Assembly: GCF_900177245.1 (NCBI RefSeq)
Contig: NZ_FXBM01000001.1
Location: forward strand, 930,001-994,000
DNA length: 64,000 nucleotides
From: Rathayibacter oskolensis
Lineage (GTDB): Bacteria > Actinomycetota > Actinomycetes > Actinomycetales > Microbacteriaceae
Direction: 5' to 3'
This document shows positions 37,423 to 46,413 of the stretch, piece by piece; position 1 is the first letter of the stretch; the number at the start of each line of letters is the position of its first letter. The notes beneath the pieces are model-generated. The model was not told the DNA's origin, did no database searches, and was given only the letters and a program-made list of their open reading frames with translations. The position numbers and the translations under genes are program-made.

Positions 37423-38727
37423 CGGAGGCAGCGCCTCGCCCACCAGCCACGCGTCGAGCAGCGAGTCGACGCCGTCCGTCGACTCCGAGCACAGCAGACG
37501 GAAGTCGTCCTCGGTGACCGCCGTGTGCGCGTGCCGCGTCGTCCACGCGCGCAGAAGATCGAAGAAGGCGGTGTCGCCCACGTGCAGTCGCAGCGCGTGG
37601 AGGGTCAGCGCGCCGCGCTTGTAGACGCGGTCGTCGAAGAGCGCGACCGGGCCCGGGTCGCCCAGCACGAGGTCCTTCGGCTGGAAGCGGAGGAGGGCGT
37701 GGTGCCGCCGGGCGAGCGTGTCGGCGGAGGCGCCGCCCGACTCCTCCGACCACAGCCACTCCGCATAGCAGGCGAAGCCCTCGTTGAGCCAGATGTGCCG
37801 CCAGCGCGCGATGCCGACGCTGTTGCCGAACCACTGGTGCGCGAGCTCGTGCGCGATCAGCCGCTCCGAGCCGCCGCGGCCGTCGGCGTGGTTCGCCCCG
37901 AAGACGGCCATGCCCTGCGCCTCGAGGGGGATCTCGAGCACGTCCGCCGTGACGACCACGGTGTAGCCCGCGAACGGGTAGGGGCCGAAGACCCGCTCGA
38001 AGAAGGTGATCATCGCGCGGAGCGGGGCGAAGTCGCGGGCGACCCGGGCGGCGAGTGCCGCGGGGCGCGCGAGGGTTACGGCGACGCCTCCCAGCAGGCG
38101 GTCCTCGAGCACGTAGCGGCCGATCTGCACGGCGGCGAGGTAGGTGGCCGTCGGCTCGCGCTGCTCGTAGAGCCAGGTCCGCCGGCCCGAGCGCTCGCTG
38201 GTCTCGAGGAGCACACCGTTCGCCAGGGCGGAGTAGCCCTCCTCGGCCGTGATGCGGATCCGGTAGGGCGCCTTCTGGGCCACGTCGTCGTTGCAGGGGA
38301 ACCAGGTGGAGGCGCCCGACGGCTGCGACGCGACGAGCACGCCGTCGGCGAGCTCCTCCCAGCCGAGCTCGCCCCAGTGGCTCGAACGGGGCCCGGGATG
38401 CCCGCCGTACTCGATCTCGAGGACGAACGACTCGCCCGCCTCGAGCGGCTCCGCCGGTGTGATCCGCAGCTTGTGCGCGGTCTGCTCGGTGCGCGCCTTG
38501 CGGCCGGCGACCCTGGCCCGGGTCACCCTCAGCCGGCTCAGGTCGAGGGAGAAGCGGCGCAGCGGCTGCAGGGCGACGACGCGCAGCACGGCGCGGGCGG
38601 CCAGCCGGTTCGTCGCGACGCGGTAGTCGAGGTCGAGGTCGTACGACTCGACGCGGTAGCCCGTGTTCCCGATGCCCGGGAGGTAGGGGTCACCGGCGGT
38701 CTCGAGGGCGGTCGGCGCCGGGCTCAC
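37408..38727 (-). CDS. M1 family zinc metallopeptidase
   Basis: 439-residue M1 aminopeptidase-like enzyme. Zinc site: HELAHQWFGNSV (near residue 285) and the downstream NEGFACYAEW with the third ligand Glu. The usual GAMEN exopeptidase motif appears as EAQGMAVFG, so substrate recognition may differ from common aminopeptidases. The N-terminal beta domain is complete, but the large C-terminal helical domain of PepN is absent. The GTG start overlaps the stop of the upstream NRPS gene (GTGA), so it is probably translated together with it and may act on that enzyme's product. Confidence 0.88.
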   Translation of the reverse strand: MSPAPTALETAGDPYLPGIGNTGYRVESYDLDLDYRVATNRLAARAVLRVVALQPLRRFSLDLSRLRVTRARVAGRKARTEQTAHKLRITPAEPLEAGESFVLEIEYGGHPGPRSSHWGELGWEELADGVLVASQPSGASTWFPCNDDVAQKAPYRIRITAEEGYSALANGVLLETSERSGRRTWLYEQREPTATYLAAVQIGRYVLEDRLLGGVAVTLARPAALAARVARDFAPLRAMITFFERVFGPYPFAGYTVVVTADVLEIPLEAQGMAVFGANHADGRGGSERLIAHELAHQWFGNSVGIARWRHIWLNEGFACYAEWLWSEESGGASADTLARRHHALLRFQPKDLVLGDPGPVALFDDRVYKRGALTLHALRLHVGDTAFFDLLRAWTTRHAHTAVTEDDFRLLCSESTDGVDSLLDAWLVGEALPPLPSR

Positions 38728-41700
38728 GCGACGGGTGCGTGGTAGTCGCCGACACGGACCTCGCGCCACGGGCCGATGGGGTTGCCGCTCCAGCGGCTGC
38801 CGGCGGGCACGAGCTCGCCGCGCATCACCAGGGAGGCCGGCCCGACCGTGCCGTGCTCGGCGATGCGCGCCGCGGGCAGGATCACGCTGTGCGGGCCGAG
38901 GGTCGCACCGGGGTCGAGACTCACGAGATCCATGCTCATGATTCGATCATGGAACAAGTGCGTCTGCACGACGCAGCCCCGGTTGACCGCCGCTCCGTCG
39001 CCGAGTTCGACGAGATCCGCCTCGGGCAGCCAGTAGCTCTCGCACCAGACACCCCGGCCGATGCGCGCGCCGAGGCTGCGCAGCCACCAGACGAGAGCAG
39101 GGGTGCCCGCGGCGGCGTGGGCGAACCACGGCGCCGCGACCATCTCGGTGAAGGTGTCGGCGAGCTCGCTGCGCCACACGAACGACGACCAGAGCGGATG
39201 CTCGCTCGGCTGCACGCGCTGGATGAGGACCCACTTCGCCGCGGTCGACACCGCCGCCGCGACGGCGCCCGCCACGAGGAGGACGACTCCGCCGGCGAGG
39301 ACGGTGACGAGGGCGCCGACGACCGGGACCAGCGCGAGAAGGCTCACGACGACTCCGAAGCCGATCGCGACCGAGACGACGACGGGGACGAAGCGCAGCA
39401 GCTCCCAGACGATGCGGGCGAACCGGAGGCTCGCCGCGGGTCGGAAGGTGCGCGCCGACTCCGCCTCGACGACCGTCCGCCGCAGCCGCACGGGCGGTGA
39501 GCCGAGCCACGACGAACCGGCCTTCGACTTGCGCGGTGCCGAGGAGAGGACCGCGACGAGCCCGCCCGCCGGGACGGTGTGCCCGGGCGCCGCCATCCCG
39601 GAGTTGCCGAGGAACGCGCGCTCGCCGATCTCGGCGCGCGCGAGCCGCATCCAGCCGCCGCCGAGGGCGTAGGAGGCGACCAGCGTGTCGTCGGCCAGGA
39701 ACGCACCGTCGCGGATGGTCGTCATCGCGGGGAGCAGGAGCACCGTCGAGGCCTCGACGTCTCGGCCGACCTTCGCGCCGAGCAGTCGCAGCCAGACCGG
39801 GGTGAACAGCCCGGAGTAGAGCGGGAAGAGGAGCGTGCGCGCCTGATCGAGCAGGCGCTCGGTCGACCAGACCTGCCAGCCGATGCGTCCGCGGACGGGG
39901 TAGGTGCCCCGGTCGACCCCGCGGCCGAGGAGGCGGACGAAGGCGACCACGAGTGCGGCCAGGACGAGACCGGTGACGGCGACCGCGGGGACGAGCGCGA
40001 CGAGCGCGCGGGGGAGCGCCTCCGCCAGATCGCTCGAGCCCTGCGTCGCGATCGCGACGACGCCGGTCCCGGCGCCGAAGGCGAGGACGGGGACGGCTGC
40101 CAGGCCGACCGCCGAGAGCCCGTAGGCCCAGACCCACGCGGTGCGGCGCGGCGGCCGCTCGGCGGGGAAGCCCGCGTTCGCCTTGCCGAGGCGCTGCGCG
40201 GGGGAGCCGCCCCAGCGCTGACCGGCCGGGACCCGCCCGAAGACGGCGGAGCCGGGCTCGATCTGCGCGTTCTTCCCGATCCGAGCGCCGGGGAGCAGCG
40301 TGCTGCGCGCGCCGACCGTGCTGCCGGCGCCGACCCGGACCGCGCCGATGCGCACGGTGTCGCCGTCGATCCAGTAGCCCGAGAGGTCGACCTCGGGCTC
40401 GATCGCGGCACCGCGGCCGAGCGTCAGCATCCCCGTCAGCGGCGGCAGCGAGTGCAGGTCGACGTCGTCGGCGATGCGGGCGCCGAGCGCGCGCGCGTAG
40501 TAGGCGACCCAGGGGGCTCCGGCGAGGCTCACCGCTCCGAGCTGGTGCGCGATCTGCTCCGCCAGCCAGAGCCGGAGGTGCACCCCGCCGCCGCGGGGAT
40601 GGTCGCCGGCGCGGACCCCGCGCAGCAGCAGCCGTGCGGCGAGGACGGTGAGGCCCATCCGACCGAAGGGCGTGCAGAAGAGCACGAACGCCGGGACGAG
40701 CGCCCAGAGCCACACGGTCGGCAGCCAGTCGAAGCCGGGGAGGAGGTCGAGGATCGCGGTGACGGTGAGGATCGCCGTCAGCCAGCGCGCGCTGCCGAGG
40801 ACGAGCAGCGGTGCGCCGAGCAGGGTCTGCAGCACCTGCATCCGTCTCGGCACCGGCGCGATGCGGTGCTCGGACACCTCGCCGACCCCGGTCGCCCGGC
40901 CTGCGATCTCGGCCGACATCGCGGCGAGGCGGGGGTGGGCGTAGACGTCGGCGACGGTGAACTCGGGATCGCGCTCGCGGATGCGCGCCACCAGCTGGGC
41001 GGCCGCCAGCGATCCGCCGCCGAGATCGAAGAAGTTGGCCGCCTCCGAGACGGGCACACCGAGGACCTCGCGCCAGTGCGCCGCCAGCCAGGCGGTCTCC
41101 GGATCGAGTGTGTGGTCCTCGCCGCCGTCGTCCTCGAGCGGCCAGGGGAGTGCGGCGCGGTCGACCTTGCCCGAGGTGCGAGTCGGCAGCTCGGCGACGA
41201 CGGCGAGGAGGGGCACCAGGGCCGCGGGGAGCTCCGCGCGGAGCCGTGCGAGGGCCGCGTCGCGATCGAACCCGCGACCCTCCGGCACAGCGAGGTAGCC
41301 GACGAGCACCTGGTTGCCGGCGGTCGTGGTGCGGACGGCGGCCGCCGCTCCGGAGACGCCGGGCAGCGCCTGCAGCGCCGCCTCGACCTCGCCGAGCTCG
41401 ATGCGCCGACCGCCCAGCTTGACCTGGTCGTCGGCGCGGCCCTGGAACACCAGGCCGGCGTTCTCGAAGCGCACGAGATCGCCCGAGCGGTAGGCGCGGT
41501 CCCAGCCGAGGAGCGGAGCGGGCGCGTACTTCTCGGCGTCCTTCGCCGGGTCGAGGTAGCGGGCGAGTCCGACTCCGCCGATGATCAGCTCGCCGACCTC
41601 GCCCTCGCCGACGCGCTCTCCCGCGGAGTCCACGACGGCGAGACGCCAGCCGTCGAGGGGGAGCCCGATCCGGACCGGTCCGGGGCCGCCGAGCGGCGCG

Positions 41701-42671
41701 GCGCAGGCGACGACGGTCGCCTCCGTGGGCCCGTAGGTGTTCCAGACCTCCCGGCCGTCGACCGCGAGGCGCTCGCCCAGCTCGGGCGGGCACGCCTCGC
41801 CGCCGAAGATGAGCAGGCGCACGTTCTCGAGCGACTCCGCGGGCCAGAGCGCCGCGAGAGTCGGCACGGTCGAGACGACGGTGATGCCGTGGGTCGTCAG
41901 CCACGGCCCGAGGTCCATGCCGCTGCGCACGAGAGAGCGCGGCGCCGGCACGAGGCAGGCTCCGTGGCGCCAGGCCAGCCACATCTCCTCGCAGGAGGCG
42001 TCGAACGCGACTGAGAGGCCGGCCAGCACGCGGTCGCCCGGTCCGAGCGGTTCGTGCTGCAGGAAGAGGCGCGCCTCGGCGTCGACGAAGGCGGCCGCCG
42101 AGCGGTGACTGACGGCGACGCCCTTCGGGGTGCCGGTCGAGCCCGAGGTGAAGATGATCCAGGCGTCGTCCTCGAGCGAGGGCGGCTGCAGGAGCGGGAT
42201 CGACGCGGTGCTGGGGTGCGGCGCGCTCCCGACGAACAGTCGGGTCGAGGCGCCGTCGGACTCGCCGTCGCGGCGCTCGAACCGGCCGGACCCGGTGATC
42301 ACCCCGCGCACCCGCGCCTCCGTGAAGACGAGCTGCGCGCGCTCCTCCGGGTCGTCCGCGTCGACGGGAACGTAGGCGGCACCCGCGGCCAGGACGGCGA
42401 GGATCGCGATGTAGAGCTCGCGCGAGCCGCTGGCCATCCGCACGCCGACGCGGTCGCCGCGCCGCACTCCGGCGGCCGTGAGCTCGCCGGCCGTGGCGAC
42501 GACGCGGGCGAGCAGCTCCCGGTAGCTCAGTGCTCCGGCGGGATCCTCGAGGGCGGAGGCGTCGGGGTGCCGTTCCGCGCTCCCGCGGAGCACGTCGACG
42601 AGGGTCCTCGGCGACGGCGCGAGCTCTCCGGCGTCGAGGAGGTCCTGGTTCCCGATGCTCGTCTCGCCCAC
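38724..42671 (-). CDS. Pls/PosA-type membrane-bound non-ribosomal peptide synthetase
   Basis: 1315 residues. The adenylation domain (about 20-520) has ATP loop FTSGSTGTPKGVAVSH, FDASCEEMW with the amino-group-binding Asp, NTYGPTEATVV and RIELGEVEAAL. A carrier domain (about 530-600) has the pantetheine Ser in DLGGGSLAAAQ. The rest carries about six membrane helices in pairs, alternating with hexapeptide-like segments (GAAIEPEVDLSGYWIDGD, LGDGAAVNRGCVVQTH). This is the layout of epsilon-poly-lysine and related cationic isopeptide synthetases. The monomer (Lys, Orn, Dab) cannot be assigned without modelling. GTG start at 42671; coupled to the M1 peptidase downstream. Confidence 0.9.
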   Translation of the reverse strand: MGETSIGNQDLLDAGELAPSPRTLVDVLRGSAERHPDASALEDPAGALSYRELLARVVATAGELTAAGVRRGDRVGVRMASGSRELYIAILAVLAAGAAYVPVDADDPEERAQLVFTEARVRGVITGSGRFERRDGESDGASTRLFVGSAPHPSTASIPLLQPPSLEDDAWIIFTSGSTGTPKGVAVSHRSAAAFVDAEARLFLQHEPLGPGDRVLAGLSVAFDASCEEMWLAWRHGACLVPAPRSLVRSGMDLGPWLTTHGITVVSTVPTLAALWPAESLENVRLLIFGGEACPPELGERLAVDGREVWNTYGPTEATVVACAAPLGGPGPVRIGLPLDGWRLAVVDSAGERVGEGEVGELIIGGVGLARYLDPAKDAEKYAPAPLLGWDRAYRSGDLVRFENAGLVFQGRADDQVKLGGRRIELGEVEAALQALPGVSGAAAAVRTTTAGNQVLVGYLAVPEGRGFDRDAALARLRAELPAALVPLLAVVAELPTRTSGKVDRAALPWPLEDDGGEDHTLDPETAWLAAHWREVLGVPVSEAANFFDLGGGSLAAAQLVARIRERDPEFTVADVYAHPRLAAMSAEIAGRATGVGEVSEHRIAPVPRRMQVLQTLLGAPLLVLGSARWLTAILTVTAILDLLPGFDWLPTVWLWALVPAFVLFCTPFGRMGLTVLAARLLLRGVRAGDHPRGGGVHLRLWLAEQIAHQLGAVSLAGAPWVAYYARALGARIADDVDLHSLPPLTGMLTLGRGAAIEPEVDLSGYWIDGDTVRIGAVRVGAGSTVGARSTLLPGARIGKNAQIEPGSAVFGRVPAGQRWGGSPAQRLGKANAGFPAERPPRRTAWVWAYGLSAVGLAAVPVLAFGAGTGVVAIATQGSSDLAEALPRALVALVPAVAVTGLVLAALVVAFVRLLGRGVDRGTYPVRGRIGWQVWSTERLLDQARTLLFPLYSGLFTPVWLRLLGAKVGRDVEASTVLLLPAMTTIRDGAFLADDTLVASYALGGGWMRLARAEIGERAFLGNSGMAAPGHTVPAGGLVAVLSSAPRKSKAGSSWLGSPPVRLRRTVVEAESARTFRPAASLRFARIVWELLRFVPVVVSVAIGFGVVVSLLALVPVVGALVTVLAGGVVLLVAGAVAAAVSTAAKWVLIQRVQPSEHPLWSSFVWRSELADTFTEMVAAPWFAHAAAGTPALVWWLRSLGARIGRGVWCESYWLPEADLVELGDGAAVNRGCVVQTHLFHDRIMSMDLVSLDPGATLGPHSVILPAARIAEHGTVGPASLVMRGELVPAGSRWSGNPIGPWREVRVGDYHAPVA

Positions 42672-42821
42672 GTGTCGTCTCCGTTCCGGCCGCGCGATCG
42701 AACGCGCGGCAGCCGGGGCGTCACGGTAGGGCGGCCCGGTGACGCGGAGGTGAACGACCGGAGCCCCGCCGGCGAGGACGGTGCCGCGCGGGCGGCGTGC
42801 CGCCTCCGCGCTCGCCGCAGC

Positions 42822-44294
42822 CTAGTGGCCGATGGGGAGCGGGGCGTCCGACTCGGCCGGGCGTCGCACGAAGAAGGCCGCGACGATCGCCGCCGTCGCG
42901 ATGGACGCACCCCAGACGAAGGCGGAGTGGATGCCGCCGGCCGAGGCCGCGACCTGGTCGACGCCGTCGCGGGTGAGAGCCGCCGACTGGATCGAGAGGA
43001 CCGTGACGAACAGGGCGGTACCGGCCGCGCCTCCGAGCTGCTGGACCGTGCCGATGATCGCGCTGCCGTGGGAGTAGAACCGGGGCCGGACGGAGCCGAG
43101 ACCCGCGGTGAACAGCGGGGTGAAGACGAAGGCCAGACCGAGGCTCAGCACCACGTGCAGGGCGAGGATGAACCACGAGGTCGAGTTCTCGTCGAGCGCC
43201 GTGAACCCCCAGAGGGCGGTGGCGACGACGACGGAGCCCGGGACCAGCAGCACCTTCGGACCGAACCGGTCGTAGGCGCGGCCGACGAACGGCGCGAGCA
43301 GCCCCATCAGCAGGCCGCCGGGGAGCAGCAGCAGACCGGTCTCGAGGGGCGTCAGCCCGAGCACGTTCTGCGTGTAGAGCGGCAGCAGGATGAGCGTGCC
43401 GAACAGCGCCGACATGCTGATCGCCATCATCACGATCACGATGGTGAAGTTGGCCGAGGTGAAGGTGCGCAGGTCGAGCAGGGCCCGATCGTTCTTCTGC
43501 AGGGAGAGCTGACGCAGGATGAATCCCGCGAGGCCGACCCCAGCGACGACGAAGGGGACCCACGGAGCCACGATCGCCTCGCCGCCCTCGCTGAGGCTGC
43601 TGAGGCCGTAGACCAGGCCGCCGAAGCCGAAGACCGAGAGGACGATCGAGAGGGCGTCGATGGGGATGGAGCGCGGCTCCGTCACGTTCTCGACCTTGCG
43701 GAGCCCGAGCAGCAGCGCTCCGATCGCGATGGGCAGCACGATCCAGAACATCCAGCGCCAGCTGAGGAAGTTGAGGATGACGCCCGAGATCGTGGGACCG
43801 ACGGCGGGGGCGACGGAGATGACGATCGAGATGTTGCCCATCATCCGGCCGCGGATCGCCGGCGGGACGAGGGTCATCACGGTCGTCATGAGCAGGGGCA
43901 TCATGATCGCCGTGCCACCCGCCTGGACGACGCGTGCGGCCAGGAGGACGGCGAACGTGGGCGCGAGGGCCGCGGTCAGCGTCCCGATGCTGAAGAGGGT
44001 CATCGCCGCGGCGAAGAGGGTGCGGGTGTTCAGCCGCTGGATCAGGTAGCCCGTGATCGGGATGACGACCGCCATGGTCAGCATGAACGCGGTCGAGAGC
44101 CACTGGCCCACGTGCGCCTCCACGCCGAAGTCGGCCATGAGGTCGGGCAGGGCCACGCTCATGATCGTCTCGTTGAGGATCACGACGAAGGCGGACACGA
44201 GCAGCAGGCTGATCACGAGCCTGCTCTTGGGGTCGAGGACCGCCGAGCGGTCGGGCGCGGTCGTGCGCGTGTCGGTCAGGGTGCGCTCGGTCAC
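42822..44294 (-). CDS. MFS transporter, DHA2 (EmrB/QacA) family
   Basis: 490-residue exporter with about 14 hydrophobic helices. Family motifs are NETIMSVALPDLM in TM1, WLSTAFMLTMAVVIP, RVVQAGGTAIMMPL and VAPAVGPTISGVILN (motif C of drug/H+ antiporters). It likely pumps a drug or secreted metabolite using the proton gradient. It is encoded upstream of the Pls-type synthetase on the same strand with a 150-base gap and could export or protect from its product; the link is inferred from position only. Confidence 0.9.
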   Translation of the reverse strand: MTERTLTDTRTTAPDRSAVLDPKSRLVISLLLVSAFVVILNETIMSVALPDLMADFGVEAHVGQWLSTAFMLTMAVVIPITGYLIQRLNTRTLFAAAMTLFSIGTLTAALAPTFAVLLAARVVQAGGTAIMMPLLMTTVMTLVPPAIRGRMMGNISIVISVAPAVGPTISGVILNFLSWRWMFWIVLPIAIGALLLGLRKVENVTEPRSIPIDALSIVLSVFGFGGLVYGLSSLSEGGEAIVAPWVPFVVAGVGLAGFILRQLSLQKNDRALLDLRTFTSANFTIVIVMMAISMSALFGTLILLPLYTQNVLGLTPLETGLLLLPGGLLMGLLAPFVGRAYDRFGPKVLLVPGSVVVATALWGFTALDENSTSWFILALHVVLSLGLAFVFTPLFTAGLGSVRPRFYSHGSAIIGTVQQLGGAAGTALFVTVLSIQSAALTRDGVDQVAASAGGIHSAFVWGASIATAAIVAAFFVRRPAESDAPLPIGH

Positions 44295-44449
44295 AGGTTC
44301 GTCTCCGGTCGTGAGGGGGATCGTGTGAGGGGCGCATCGTCGGAGCAGACGCCGATGCGACGGATGGTACGAGTCTCAGAACACTGCCAGGCACCCCCGA
44401 CATTCCCGATCGCCCGACATCCGTCGCCGAGCGGCGTGTCGCCGGAGCC

Positions 44450-45559
44450 TCAGCCCGCGAGCACCGCCGCGAACGCCGCAGCGGCCGCCTCGGCCTCCTC
44501 GGTCGTCGAGGACCCGGAGAAGCTGAACCGCACGGCCGTCTGCGCGATCGCGGGCTCGATCCCGAGCGCCAGGAGCACCGCCGACGGCTCGTCGCGACCG
44601 GCGGCGCAGGCCGAGCCGCTCGAGACGACGACGCCGCGCTCCTCCAGCGCCAGCAGGATCGACTCGCCGCCGCGGCCCGGGACGACGTAGGAGGCGACCG
44701 ACGGGAGCCGGTGCGCGGGCGATCCGGTCGGCACGGCGCTCGGCGCCAGCTCGGCGACGCGCGCGGCGAAGGCGTCGCGCACGGCGGCGGTGCGCTCGAC
44801 TCGCGTCGGGTCGGCGAGCCCCACCGCCGCCCCGAGCGCGACGGCGAAGGCGACGTTCTCGGTGCCCGAGCGCCGGGCGCGCTCCTGCCCGCCGCCGTGC
44901 ACGAGCGGCTCGAACGGGAGACGGCTGCGCAGCATCAGCGCCCCGACCCCCTTCGGTGCGCCGAGCTTGTGCCCCGAGATCGAGACGGCGTCGGCGCCGA
45001 GCGACGGGAGGTCGAGCCACCCCGCGGCCTGCACCGCGTCGACGTGCAGGGGGATGCGCTGCTCACGGCACAGCGCGGCGATCGCAGGCACGTCCTGCAC
45101 CGTCCCGATCTCGTTGCTCGCCGCCACGATCGAGGCGAGCGCCGTGTCCGGCCGGAGCAGCGCGGCGAAGGCGTCGAGGTCGAGCCGCCCGTCGGCGTCG
45201 ACCGGCGCGACCGACACCTCGAAGCCGTGCAGGCGACGGAGGTGATCGGCCGACTCGACGGTCGCCTCGTGCTCGATCGCCGAGATCACGAGGTGGCGGC
45301 CGCGCGGCGCCCCCAGCGCGATGCCCTTGACCGCGGTGTTGATCGACTCCGTGCCGCCCGAGGTGAACAGGGTCTCGGAGGCGCGCCCTCCGAGGAACGC
45401 CGCGACGCGCGCCCGCGCCTGCTCGAGAGCACGAGCGGCCGCATCGCCGAGAGAATGGCGGCTCGACGGATTCCCGTACTCGCCGGTCAGGAACGGCCAC
45501 ATCGCCTCGAGCACCTCGCGGCGCACGGGAGAGGTCGCGGCGTGGTCGAGGTAAATCAC
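44450..45559 (-). CDS. nifS: cysteine desulfurase (NifS/IscS family)
   Basis: 369-residue PLP enzyme that takes sulfur from cysteine. YLDHAATSPV opens the protein; the PLP lysine is in SISGHKLGAPKGVGAL (near residue 195), and the persulfide cysteine is in SSGSACAAGRDEPS (near 315). Its start overlaps the nadC stop (GTGA), making it the last gene of the nad operon. As in Bacillus nifS-nadBCA loci, it probably supplies sulfur for the [4Fe-4S] cluster of NadA, although a general role is possible. Confidence 0.93.
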   Translation of the reverse strand: MIYLDHAATSPVRREVLEAMWPFLTGEYGNPSSRHSLGDAAARALEQARARVAAFLGGRASETLFTSGGTESINTAVKGIALGAPRGRHLVISAIEHEATVESADHLRRLHGFEVSVAPVDADGRLDLDAFAALLRPDTALASIVAASNEIGTVQDVPAIAALCREQRIPLHVDAVQAAGWLDLPSLGADAVSISGHKLGAPKGVGALMLRSRLPFEPLVHGGGQERARRSGTENVAFAVALGAAVGLADPTRVERTAAVRDAFAARVAELAPSAVPTGSPAHRLPSVASYVVPGRGGESILLALEERGVVVSSGSACAAGRDEPSAVLLALGIEPAIAQTAVRFSFSGSSTTEEAEAAAAAFAAVLAG

Positions 45560-46413
45560 GCCGCGTCGACGGCGATGTCGAGACCCAGATCGAGCGACCG
45601 CACGCTGTGGGTCAGCGCACCGACCGAGATCACGTCGACTCCCGCCTCCGCGATGGCCCGCACCGTCTCGAGGTTCACCCCGCCGCTCGCCTCGACGACC
45701 GCGCGGCCGCCGATCAGAGCGACGCCCTGGCGGAGCTCGTCAGGTGAGAAGTTGTCGAGCATGATCGTGTCGGCACCGCCCGCGAGCGCCGGCTCGATCT
45801 GATCGAGGCGGTCGACCTCGACCTCGATGTGCGTCGTGTGCGACACGGCGGCGCGCGCGGCGAGGAGCGCAGCGGTGAGGTCGACTCCGCGCTGGGCGAG
45901 GATCGCGAGGTGGTTGTCCTTCGCGAGGATCGCGTCCGAGAGGGAGAAGCGGTGGTTGTGGCCGCCTCCGCTGCGCACGGCGTGGCGCTCGAGCGCCCGG
46001 AGGCCCGGCGTGGTCTTGCGGGTGTCGACGATGCGCGCCCTCGTGCCCTCCACCGCGGCGACGTAGTGCGCCGTCAGCGTGGCGATCCCGCTCATCCGCT
46101 GCACCAGGTTGAGGGCCACGCGCTCGCCGCGGAGCACCCCGCCGGCCGGCCCGTCGATCGTGGCGAGGACGGCTCCGGCGTCGAAGACGGTCCCGTCCTC
46201 GACGAGGACGCTCGTGCGGATCCGCGAGTCGGCCTGGAGCATCGTGCCGACCAGCACGGCCCCTCCGCTGAAGACGCCGGGCTCGCGCGCGACGAGTGCG
46301 GCCGACGCGGTCGCCTCGGCGGGGATCAGCGTGTCCGAGGTGAGATCGCCCCAGGGCGCGTCCTCCTCGAGGGCGAGGGTGACGAGGCGGTCGATGCTCT
46401 GACGGGTCAGCAC
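45556..46413 (-). CDS. nadC: nicotinate-nucleotide pyrophosphorylase (carboxylating)
   Basis: 285-residue quinolinate phosphoribosyltransferase, forming nicotinate mononucleotide from quinolinate and PRPP. Visible motifs are EDAPWGDLTSDTLIP, NLVQRMSGIAT, IVDTRKTTPGLRALE, GGHNHRFSLSDAILAKDNH and VEASGGVNLETV. GTG 46413 overlaps the nadB stop by seven bases, and its own stop overlaps nifS. Third step of the aspartate route to NAD. Confidence 0.95.
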   Translation of the reverse strand: MLTRQSIDRLVTLALEEDAPWGDLTSDTLIPAEATASAALVAREPGVFSGGAVLVGTMLQADSRIRTSVLVEDGTVFDAGAVLATIDGPAGGVLRGERVALNLVQRMSGIATLTAHYVAAVEGTRARIVDTRKTTPGLRALERHAVRSGGGHNHRFSLSDAILAKDNHLAILAQRGVDLTAALLAARAAVSHTTHIEVEVDRLDQIEPALAGGADTIMLDNFSPDELRQGVALIGGRAVVEASGGVNLETVRAIAEAGVDVISVGALTHSVRSLDLGLDIAVDAA

